Shown here: one piece after another, positions 1-6,500 of the stretch
How the letters are laid out: each line of letters begins with the position of its first letter
How positions within the stretch are numbered: position 1 is the stretch's first letter
NCBI GenBank assembly: GCA_045586995.1
Contig: JAZNBI010000120.1
Span: 1-25,003, forward strand
DNA from: JAZNBI01 sp045586995
GTDB taxonomy: Bacteria > Bacillota > Clostridia > Oscillospirales > CAG-272
DNA length: 25,003 nt
Direction: 5' to 3'
Position numbers and translations under genes: made by a program
Notes under the pieces: generated by a model
The model's input: the letters and a program-made list of their open reading frames with translations, nothing else
What the model was told of the DNA's origin: nothing
Database searches by the model: none

Positions 1-3
1 TTG

Positions 4-12
4 TGGTATAAT
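4..12 (+). promoter_or_regulatory. Extended -10 promoter element
   Basis: TATAAT at 7-12 is preceded by TG at 4-5, giving an extended -10 element. Any -35 lies before the window. The same GTGGTATAAT context occurs in two other promoters here, those of the DUF951 gene and ruvC. Because these bases are promoter, the TTG at base 1 is not the gene start. Confidence 0.55.
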
Positions 13-36
13 AAAGCAAAGAAAGGCGGTGCATTT

Positions 37-876
37 ATGGGCTGTTGGGGAATGGGAATCACGCAAAGCGATGAATACTGCGAAATATACGAGCGCTTCA
101 TGGAGGAATATGACGAAGGAAAACCTTTGATTGATATCAAACAAGATATTCTTGACGAATATTTAGAAGAGTTTGATGAAAACGACGGCGTATTACACGA
201 CGTGTATTTTGCCATTGGCAAAGCGGAGTGGATGTGCGGCGGTATTTCGGATGAAATACTTGAAAAGATCGCAGAAATCATAAATAGTGGTTCAAATATT
301 GAATTTTTACGAGAACTTGAAGCAACAGAAAGTGATCTGAAGCTAAGAAAAAAGAATCTTGATAAATTTTTGAGTGCGCTCATAATTCCGCGCGGGAAAA
401 CAAAAAAGCGCAAAATACCGACCGAAAAATACATTAAATACATTAAAGTTGAGAAACCTAAACTTCCTTCATTCAAGTGTGGAGATGTCTTCGCATACGA
501 AATTGACGGCAAATACCGATTGATATGCTTCATATCCAGACAAAAATTTTTTGCTACGTATGCGTCCTATTCCTGGATATGGACAAAACTATATGAAACA
601 CTACCCTCAATTACTGATTTGCCAGACGAACCCGTGATGCCGCTTGGATATTTCACAATTGAAAACTTCCCATCGACGGACAATCTAAAATATTGCGGCA
701 ATATTCCCGATTTTGTAAAATTAGATAACGCCATCTTATTTATGAAATGGAAACCGGCATCCTATGCAATTGCTAAAGAAGAACATTTGTCGGAGGATAT
801 ACCAGAAGAATTTGGAGAAACGTTTAACAATTGTTTGAATAAACTTCGTGAACTAAGACCTTGGAAAAATATATAA
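37..876 (+). CDS. Hypothetical protein, immunity-like (DUF4259-like N-terminus)
   Basis: The ATG at 37 has AAAGGCGG at 22-29 as its ribosome site; the longer reading from base 1 would run through the -10 element. The protein is about 279 residues, soluble, with no signal peptide. The N-terminal part starts MGCWGMGITQSDEY and contains an acidic helical stretch, resembling small 'M-G-x-W-G-x-G' proteins of the DUF4259 type. After a basic linker with GKTKKRK, the second half begins PSFKCGDVFAYEIDGKYRL. That recalls the 'GDVFAIPL-dGrY' opening of immunity proteins such as Imm26. The family assignments are from memory of motifs and are tentative. It is a single-gene unit with its own terminator. 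A role in immunity to a polymorphic toxin is possible, but no toxin gene is in view. Confidence 0.7.
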   Translation: MGCWGMGITQSDEYCEIYERFMEEYDEGKPLIDIKQDILDEYLEEFDENDGVLHDVYFAIGKAEWMCGGISDEILEKIAEIINSGSNIEFLRELEATESDLKLRKKNLDKFLSALIIPRGKTKKRKIPTEKYIKYIKVEKPKLPSFKCGDVFAYEIDGKYRLICFISRQKFFATYASYSWIWTKLYETLPSITDLPDEPVMPLGYFTIENFPSTDNLKYCGNIPDFVKLDNAILFMKWKPASYAIAKEEHLSEDIPEEFGETFNNCLNKLRELRPWKNI

Positions 877-884
877 GATCACAG

Positions 885-914
885 AAAAAAGCAAGTCGCA
901 AGACTTGCTTTTTT
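885..914 (+). terminator. Rho-independent terminator
   Basis: A perfect 13-bp stem, 885-897 with 902-914, is closed by a GCAA tetraloop at 898-901. The 3' arm ends in six T. It ends transcription of the first gene and so insulates the hairpin array that begins at 916. The A-tract on the 5' arm lets it work on the other strand as well. Confidence 0.9.
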
Positions 915-915
915 C

Positions 916-1014
916 AACTAAATCCGCCGATGGCGGAAGAAATCCACCTGCGGTGGATGAAATCGCTTCGCGATGAAATCTGCCTTACGGCAGGAGATGG
1001 AGGCGGATTTAGTT
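916..1014. repeat. 13-bp inverted repeat enclosing the left half of the array
   Basis: AACTAAATCCGCC at 916-928 is exactly complementary to GGCGGATTTAGTT at 1002-1014. As RNA or single-stranded DNA this would close a multibranch loop holding the hairpins at 943-957, 963-973 and 980-993. It competes with the local hairpin at 923-937, so two alternative folds are possible. Confidence 0.7.
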
Positions 1015-1112
1015 TATCCGAAGCCGCAAGGCTTCGATTTCATCTGAGGCGGCACGCCGAAGATTTCATCCGAGCCCCGCTCGGATTTCATCGTGCGCAG
1101 CACGATTTCATT
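916..1112. repeat. Array of short hairpins separated by GATGAAATC / GATTTCATC units
   Basis: Small perfect stems with 3-4 nt loops follow one another: 923-928/932-937, 943-948/952-957, 963-966/970-973, 980-984/989-993, 1019-1025/1030-1036 (GCAA loop), 1048-1051/1055-1058, 1069-1075/1079-1085 and 1091-1096/1100-1105. Between them lies a 9-nt unit. In the left half it reads GATGAAATC (956, 972; one mismatch at 936; decayed at 996). In the right half it reads the reverse complement GATTTCATC (1036, 1062, 1084; one mismatch at 1104). Stem sequences differ from hairpin to hairpin while their pairing is kept. A 97-codon open frame crosses the array but is an artefact. The array sits directly upstream of the four-helix-bundle gene. 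Confidence 0.85.
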
Positions 1113-1139
1113 GACTTTTCGTTGGATTTATCCTATACT
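1111..1139 (+). promoter_or_regulatory. Promoter of the four-helix-bundle gene
   Basis: TTGACT at 1111-1116, a 17-nt spacer, then TATACT at 1134-1139. The -35 box starts at the end of the last array unit. Transcription would begin near 1146, just before the ribosome site, so this promoter does not transcribe the array. Confidence 0.6.
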
Positions 1140-1159
1140 ATATCCAAGAGGTGATAATT

Positions 1160-1504
1160 ATGGCAGAAAACAAGCTTGCGGATTTGTCAACCGAATTTGC
1201 GGTCGAAATTTTGACTTTGACAGATTGCATCAAAGGACACTATTCATTAGCCAACCAGCTTGAACGAAGCGGCACAAGTATTGGAGCAAACATCCGAGAG
1301 GCAAAATATGCTCACAGCAAAGCGGATTTCGTTGCCAAATTGCAAATTTCCCTCAAAGAGTGTTACGAAACAGAGTATTGGATAGAAATTGCACAAAAGG
1401 CAAATATCATTTCTGAGGAGATTGCGAAAAATGTTCTGCATGACTGCGGTTCTATTCGCAGAATGCTGATCGCCTCTATCAACACGGCGAAGGAGAATCA
1501 ATAA
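1160..1504 (+). CDS. Four-helix-bundle protein, S23/IVP family (Avd-like)
   Basis: The ATG at 1160 follows AAGAGGTGA (1146-1154) at good spacing; a GTG at 1151 is inside that ribosome site and is unlikely. The protein is 114 residues, the normal size for the 23S rRNA intervening-sequence protein family (PF05635/TIGR02436). It carries both hallmark stretches: QLERSGTSIGANIREA, and KADFVAKLQISLKECYETEYW. Family members form four-helix bundles that assemble as pentamers. They include proteins encoded in 23S rRNA intervening sequences and the RNA-binding accessory protein Avd of diversity-generating retroelements. No reverse transcriptase, template repeat or rRNA is present here. Its only distinctive neighbour is the hairpin array upstream, which it may bind; that is inference. 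Confidence 0.9.
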   Translation: MAENKLADLSTEFAVEILTLTDCIKGHYSLANQLERSGTSIGANIREAKYAHSKADFVAKLQISLKECYETEYWIEIAQKANIISEEIAKNVLHDCGSIRRMLIASINTAKENQ

Positions 1505-1521
1505 GATTTCTCCGCTTTTTT
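1487..1521 (+). terminator. Possible terminator overlapping the stop codon
   Basis: GGAGAA at 1492-1497 pairs with TTCTCC at 1508-1513, and GC at 1487-1488 can pair with GC at 1514-1515 across a 3-nt bulge. Six T follow at 1516-1521. The loop holds the stop codon. The stem is short, so this is only a plausible terminator. Confidence 0.4.
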
Positions 1522-1602
1522 CGACCCTAACTTTTTTCGGATTTCCATAGATCCATTTTCGATATTTCTTCGAGTCGAGAATTCGAACTGCCTTATATAG
1601 TA

Positions 1603-2112
1603 TTAATTAAATATATTCGTAAGTTTTGCTTTTTCAAACACCTTAATTAAAACGGTACCGACAACGATACCTGCAACGCCCTGAATTGCATTTGCGGGAA
1701 TATTTACAACCGAAGGAGAAAATCCGTACATCAAGCCCTCAAAAACAAAATATCCCATAATCATCACTATCTCAGCCAATATGCCACCAATTATTTGTGA
1801 CGTAAGTTTGCCGAACCTTTTGTTCATAAGATTGAAGCACAAAAAAGCTACCAATGCCATAGTCCCCTTGATAATGAATGTTGCGGGAGCGTATGTAGCG
1901 TATCCGGAAAACAAATCAGCAAGCGCAGAGCCAAGTCCTGCCGCCAAAAATCCGTATCCGGGAGTTAGCATCCATCCGGCTAATAAAACGATACAGTCAC
2001 CAAGGTTTAAATATCCTTTTAGGGGAGAAGGAATCTTGATGATCATCGTAGCAATACAAACAAGTGCCGTCATCAATGCCGCAACAGCAATTTTTTTGAT
2101 TTTTGAATTCAT
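1603..2112 (-). CDS. ECF transporter S component (vitamin uptake, possibly B6)
   Basis: This is a 169-residue, very hydrophobic protein with about six membrane helices, the usual size of the substrate-binding subunit of energy-coupling-factor transporters. The start is set by AGGAGG about 10 nt upstream of the ATG. The first helix region reads AALMTALVCIATMIIKIPSP and is followed by GYLNLGDCIVLLAGW, typical of the HmpT/PdxU/ThiT-like S-component group. No ATPase or T subunit is adjacent, so it is probably a group II ECF transporter sharing a general module; ecfA1-ecfA2-ecfT lies at 19526-22072. A MocR-type regulator is divergently transcribed next to it. In known cases PdxR-like MocR proteins control vitamin B6 genes, so a pyridoxine-type substrate is inferred. 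A hydroxymethylpyrimidine or other vitamin cannot be excluded. Confidence 0.85.
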   Translation of the reverse strand: MNSKIKKIAVAALMTALVCIATMIIKIPSPLKGYLNLGDCIVLLAGWMLTPGYGFLAAGLGSALADLFSGYATYAPATFIIKGTMALVAFLCFNLMNKRFGKLTSQIIGGILAEIVMIMGYFVFEGLMYGFSPSVVNIPANAIQGVAGIVVGTVLIKVFEKAKLTNIFN

Positions 2113-2127
2113 TTTAAATCTACCTCC

Positions 2128-2156
2128 TTTACATTCTCACAAAAATAGTATATAAT
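2128..2156 (+). promoter_or_regulatory. Promoter of the MocR-type regulator
   Basis: TTTACA at 2128-2133, a 17-nt spacer and TATAAT at 2151-2156 on the plus strand. It overlaps the divergent promoter of the S-component gene. Confidence 0.65.
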
Positions 2157-2182
2157 ATATCTGACCATATTACAATTGCCAA
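2154..2182 (-). promoter_or_regulatory. Promoter of the ECF S-component gene
   Basis: On the minus strand, TTGGCA (2182-2177), a 17-nt spacer and TATATT (2159-2154). Its -10 overlaps the -10 of the divergent regulator promoter, so one bound protein could act on both genes. Confidence 0.6.
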
Positions 2183-2206
2183 TTAAGGAGTATTTAATAT
2201 AGCCAG

Positions 2207-3301
2207 ATGAAATATATTATTGATACAGATAAACGCCCTGTTTATCTTCAACTATACAGTCAAATTCGGGACGATATCGTAAACGGAGTTTACACGTATA
2301 ACGCTAAGCTCCCATCTAAAAGGGGGCTTGCAGAGGAAACAGGTGTAAGCACAATCACCGTGGAACACGCATATGCTCTATTGTGTGACGAAGGATACGC
2401 AGAAGGCAGGGCACGAAGCGGATATGTGGTGACATTCCGCAAAAGCGACGGCTTTGCATCGTCGGAAAAAGCAGGGCATAAATACCATTCCGATTATAAT
2501 GTAGATCACTCAAATACCGATTTTCCATTGTCCGTTTTAAGCAAAACAATGCGTAAAGTTTTGACAGAATATGGCGATTGCTTGCTTGAAAAGTCGCCCA
2601 ATTTAGGCTGTAATGAGCTTCGAAATGCTATCAAAAGGTACCTTGCCCGCAACAGAGGAATTACGGTTGATATGCAACAAATCATAATAGGATCGGGTTC
2701 TGAATACCTGTATGGGCTCATTGTGGAGCTTCTTGGAAGAAACCGTGTATTTGCCATTGAAGCGCCGTCGTATAAGAAAATCGAACAGGTTTACAAGGCA
2801 ACCGAAATAAGATACGAGTTACTTCCTTTAACGCAAACAGGTATCGACAGCAAAGCGCTTTGCGAAACATCTGCCGATATTCTTCACACAACACCATATC
2901 GAAGCTATCCGAGCGGTGTTACGGCGACGGCATCCAAGCGACACGAGTATGTTCGTTGGGCAGGTGAAAAAGATCGTTATATCATTGAAGATGACTTCGA
3001 ATCGGAATTTTCGGTATCCACAAAGCCAACAGAAACTCTTTTCTCTCTATCCGACAATGACAATGTAATCTACCTTAACACCTTCTCAAAAACGATTTCT
3101 CCGTCTTTTCGTATTGGTTATATGGTGCTTCCCAAGCGTTTGGTGGCGCTTTACGAGGAAAAACTCGGCTTTTATTCCTGCACCGTTCCTACTTTTATGC
3201 AGTATGTTCTCACCGAACTTATCAATAACGGTAATTTTGAACGCCACATAAATCGTGTTAGAAGGAAGATGAGAAGGGAATTTTACAAAGAATCACCATA
3301 A
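2207..3301 (+). CDS. GntR/MocR-family (PdxR-like) regulator, C-terminally truncated
   Basis: Residues 1-75 form a GntR winged helix (PVYLQLYSQIRDDIVNG, LPSKRGLAEETGVSTITV, SGYVV). From about 105 a fold-type I aminotransferase domain follows. Visible cofactor features are YPSGVTATASKR, IIEDDFESEF (Asp262/263) and the Schiff-base Lys295 in NTFSKTISPSFRIGY. MocR proteins usually have about 450-480 residues. This one has 364 and ends just after HINRVRRKMRREFYKE, near where the last helix and the C-terminal small domain should start. No continuation is seen in any frame downstream, so a deletion is more likely than a simple frameshift. The AAGGAG ribosome site (2185-2190) is unusually far, 16 nt, from the only possible ATG. 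It may be partly functional or a decaying gene. Confidence 0.85.
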   Translation: MKYIIDTDKRPVYLQLYSQIRDDIVNGVYTYNAKLPSKRGLAEETGVSTITVEHAYALLCDEGYAEGRARSGYVVTFRKSDGFASSEKAGHKYHSDYNVDHSNTDFPLSVLSKTMRKVLTEYGDCLLEKSPNLGCNELRNAIKRYLARNRGITVDMQQIIIGSGSEYLYGLIVELLGRNRVFAIEAPSYKKIEQVYKATEIRYELLPLTQTGIDSKALCETSADILHTTPYRSYPSGVTATASKRHEYVRWAGEKDRYIIEDDFESEFSVSTKPTETLFSLSDNDNVIYLNTFSKTISPSFRIGYMVLPKRLVALYEEKLGFYSCTVPTFMQYVLTELINNGNFERHINRVRRKMRREFYKESP

Positions 3302-3385
3302 AATTCAGTCATCCCCCGATAACAAAATAATATTAATATGAATATAACTTTTTTTGAAACTCAAGCATTATATTTTTCCAAATGC

Positions 3386-3414
3386 TTGAAATGTTTACAA
3401 ATTTGTGTTATAAT
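3386..3414 (+). promoter_or_regulatory. Strong promoter, first of a tandem set
   Basis: TTGAAA at 3386-3391, a 17-nt spacer and TATAAT at 3409-3414, with TG at 3406-3407 giving an extended -10. It lies about 180 nt upstream of the ABC transporter start, leaving a long leader or a separate short RNA. Confidence 0.65.
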
Positions 3415-3489
3415 AATACGGTACTGCTGGTTATCAAAAAACATAAAAATATAAAGTTTAAGACACTAAAAGTATTAATATAAAATAAA

Positions 3490-3519
3490 TTGACAACAGG
3501 GGGGCTTTTCTTATATACT
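3490..3519 (+). promoter_or_regulatory. Second tandem promoter
   Basis: A perfect TTGACA at 3490-3495, an 18-nt spacer containing a run of six G, and TATACT at 3514-3519. It overlaps a possible terminator hairpin. Confidence 0.45.
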
Positions 3520-3533
3520 TCTCCTGTTTTTTT
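3496..3533 (+). terminator. Possible attenuator/terminator in the ABC transporter leader
   Basis: ACAGGGG at 3496-3502 can pair with CTCCTGT at 3521-3527 (one G-U pair, 18-nt loop). A T-run of about six follows. If used, it would end an RNA of roughly 110 nt started at the 3386-3414 promoter. The large loop and the overlap with a promoter make it uncertain. Confidence 0.35.
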
Positions 3534-3534
3534 G

Positions 3535-3563
3535 TTTACATCATTGATAATTTGTTGTATAAT
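3535..3563 (+). promoter_or_regulatory. Promoter nearest the ABC transporter gene
   Basis: TTTACA at 3535-3540, a 17-nt spacer and TATAAT at 3558-3563. The expected start near 3570 leaves a short 5' leader containing the ribosome site AAAGGA at 3580-3585. Confidence 0.65.
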
Positions 3564-3595
3564 AGAAAACAGTAATATGAAAGGATCATTCAATA

Positions 3596-6500
3596 GTGTT
3601 AGAATTAAAAAATGTAAAAAAAGACTACCCAATGGGCAGCGAAACCGTTCACGCCTTAAAGGGAATTGACATTCAATTTCGCGAAAGCGAGTTTGTTTCG
3701 ATTTTAGGCCCGTCGGGGTGTGGAAAGACCACAATGCTTAATATCATTGGTGGTCTTGACGGATATACAGACGGAGATCTCATTATTAACGGACGATCTA
3801 CTAAGGATTTTAAGGATAGGGATTGGGACAGTTACCGCAATCATTCGGTTGGATTCGTGTTCCAAAATTATAATTTGATTCCGCATCAAAGCGTTTTGAA
3901 AAATGTTGAATTGGCTCTAACGCTTACAGGTATGCCTAAAGCAGAACGAAGACGGCGCGCTAAAAAAGCATTAGAGGAGGTTGGTCTTGCTTCTCAGTTA
4001 AACAAAAAGCCGAGCGAAATGTCCGGAGGACAAATGCAAAGAGTCGCTATTGCCAGAGCTATCGTTAATGATCCGGATATTATTCTTGCAGATGAACCGA
4101 CCGGTGCGCTTGATACCGAAACAAGCTTTCAGGTCATGGAAATCCTAAAAGAAATTTCAAAAAATCGTTTGATCATTATGGTTACGCACAATCCTGATTT
4201 GGCAAAAAAATATTCTACTCGTATTATTAATATTCTTGACGGCGAGATCACCCACGATTCTGCTCCTTTGACGGCAGAAGAATATCAAGAAGAAACGAGA
4301 GCAGCAAAAGAAAAATACGAAAAATCAAAAAAAGTGAAGAAGCCGACAATGTCTTTTGCTACTTCATTTGGATTGTCACTGAATAATTTGTTTACTAAAA
4401 AAGGGCGTACCATACTTACTTCTTTTGCAGGTAGCATTGGTATAATAGGCATTGCTCTTATTTTTGCCGTTTCGCAGGGAATGACAACTTATATTAATAA
4501 GGTTCAAGAAGATACGCTTGCTTCATATCCTTTGACCTTGGAATCTCAGCATATCGACATCGGAACTTTGCTTACAACATTTATGGGCAACGCGCAATCG
4601 AGCGGTGAGCATGAAAATGACGCTGTGTATCAAAAAGCAATGGTGTATCAGCTTATTAATTCTTTGAATAATGCCGAAACTACAGATAATGATTTGAAAG
4701 CATTCAAGGCGTATATAGAAAGCGAGCTTGCCGATAACGAAAACATGTCTGATTTTAAGCGTGCTCTTAATGGGGTTCAATATACTTACAATACAGACTT
4801 GTTGGTTTACACAAAAAATATTGACGGAGATATAATCCGTTCGGATACTCAAGAGCTTATGCAAGAGCTTTTGATTGAGTATTTCGGAATGGATCTGTCA
4901 TCTATGATGGATTTTAGCGAAGATTATGGTATGGGCTCGACGTCTATGATGTCCTCGTCGATGAAGCTGTGGCAAGAAATGCTTCCGAGCAATAACGGTG
5001 ATCTAATTAATGATTTGTTGTATAGACAATATGATGTTATTTACGGTTCTTGGCCTACACAACACAATGAAATAGTATTGGTTGTAGATGAAGATAACGA
5101 AATTGACGATATTACACTTTATGCGTTGGGATTAAAATCCAAGGAAGATATCGACGCGCTTGCCAATGCCGCCTTCAATAAAACCGATATTGAAATTGTT
5201 CAGCACAAATGGACATATTCCGAAATATGTGATATGGAATTCCGTATAATTTTAGGGGCTGATTGCTATACTTATGATGCCACTACAGGTATTTATACGG
5301 ATTTAAGAAAATCTCAAGCCGGACTTAAATATTTATATGATAACGGCATAATATTAAAGGTTTCGGGAATTATTAGACCGAATGAAGATGCCGTATCGGG
5401 AATGTTGACCGGCTCCATAGGTTATACGTCTAAGCTGACCGAATATATAATTCAAAAATCAGAGAATTCCGATGCGGTCAAAGCACAAAAGGCCGACCCT
5501 GCCGTTGATATATTCTCGGGACTCCCGTTTAAATCAAACACCGTAGATTTGAATGACGAGAAAAAAGCTTTGGAATTTAAAGAATATATTTCTCAGTTGA
5601 ATGATTTTGGCAAAGCACAAGCATATGTTAAAATTATGAGTATTCCAAAGCAGTCGGATATTGATGCCACGGTCCAAATGACGTTAGAAAATATGACACG
5701 GGCTGATATGGAAGCCGCAATAAAAGAGGCCTTTTCCGCTCAAATGAATATGGATAGTGAAAATATATCCAATTATATTTCGTCGATGAATGATGAGGAT
5801 TTGACAGAAATATTTTCTAAAATGGTTTCTGAAAATTTCAAAATGCAGTATGCTTTACAAGTAAAGACGCAGCTTGAAAAAATGGAGCAAGCTCAGCTTG
5901 CGGGTGCATTGATGATGGCAATGGATTCTTATACCGTTGAGGAATGTGCGAAATATTATAACGAAGTCCTTGAATTTTCGACTTCAGACTATAAAAGCAA
6001 TTTGGAAGAGCTTGGATGTGTCGATTTAGATAATCCTTCAAGTATAAATTTGTTTGCCTCAAGCTTTGAAAATAAAGATGTTATTCAAGCTACTATTGAT
6101 AATTACAATAATAATGTTGATGAATTACAGCAAATTGTTTATACAGATTATGTTGGATTAATGATGTCCTCGGTTACATCTATAATAAATGCAATCACGT
6201 ATGTTTTAGTTGCTTTTGTAGGCGTTTCTCTTGTTGTTTCTTCAATTATGATAGGTGTAATAACTTTGATTTCGGTTCAAGAACGTACAAAAGAAATTGG
6301 CATACTGAGAGCAATAGGTGCTTCGAAACGAAATGTTTCGAGTATGTTTAACGCCGAAACTATGATAATCGGATTTGTTTCGGGCGCAATAGGCGTATTG
6401 GTCACCTATCTTTTGTGTATTCCTATTAATTTTATCTTACACCAATTAACAGGCATTAATAATTTAAATGCAATTTTGCCGTTTCCTATAGCTGTGACAT

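Noticed and set aside
916..1112. CRISPR array
   Set aside because: The repeated unit is only 9 nt, is inverted halfway, and the material between copies is itself palindromic rather than unique spacer. No cas gene is present.
1151..1153. GTG start for the four-helix-bundle gene
   Set aside because: The GTG lies inside the AAGAGGTGA ribosome site that serves the ATG at 1160.
861..1154. 97-codon open frame across the hairpin array
   Set aside because: It starts inside the preceding gene, has no ribosome site, runs through the terminator and array, and gives low-complexity repeats (RLRFHLRR). The DNA structure explains the sequence better.
916..1504. Diversity-generating retroelement based on the Avd-like protein
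   Set aside because: No reverse transcriptase, template repeat or adenine-biased variable repeat is present in the window.
1560..1600. Possible tRNA 3' remnant or attachment site (minus strand GTTCGAATT)
   Set aside because: The bases around it do not form a 5-bp T-arm stem, and no acceptor stem or anticodon arm can be built. No integrase is near.
1781..2155. 124-codon plus-strand open frame opposite the S component
   Set aside because: It is an antisense shadow of a clear membrane protein, with no ribosome site or promoter of its own.
2113..2206. Riboswitch (TPP, FMN or similar) upstream of the ECF S component
   Set aside because: The 94-bp gap is filled by two divergent promoters and ribosome sites; no conserved riboswitch core is recognisable.
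3408..3734. 108-codon minus-strand open frame over the ABC leader
   Set aside because: It overlaps tandem plus-strand promoters and the 5' end of a certain gene, and its translation resembles no protein.
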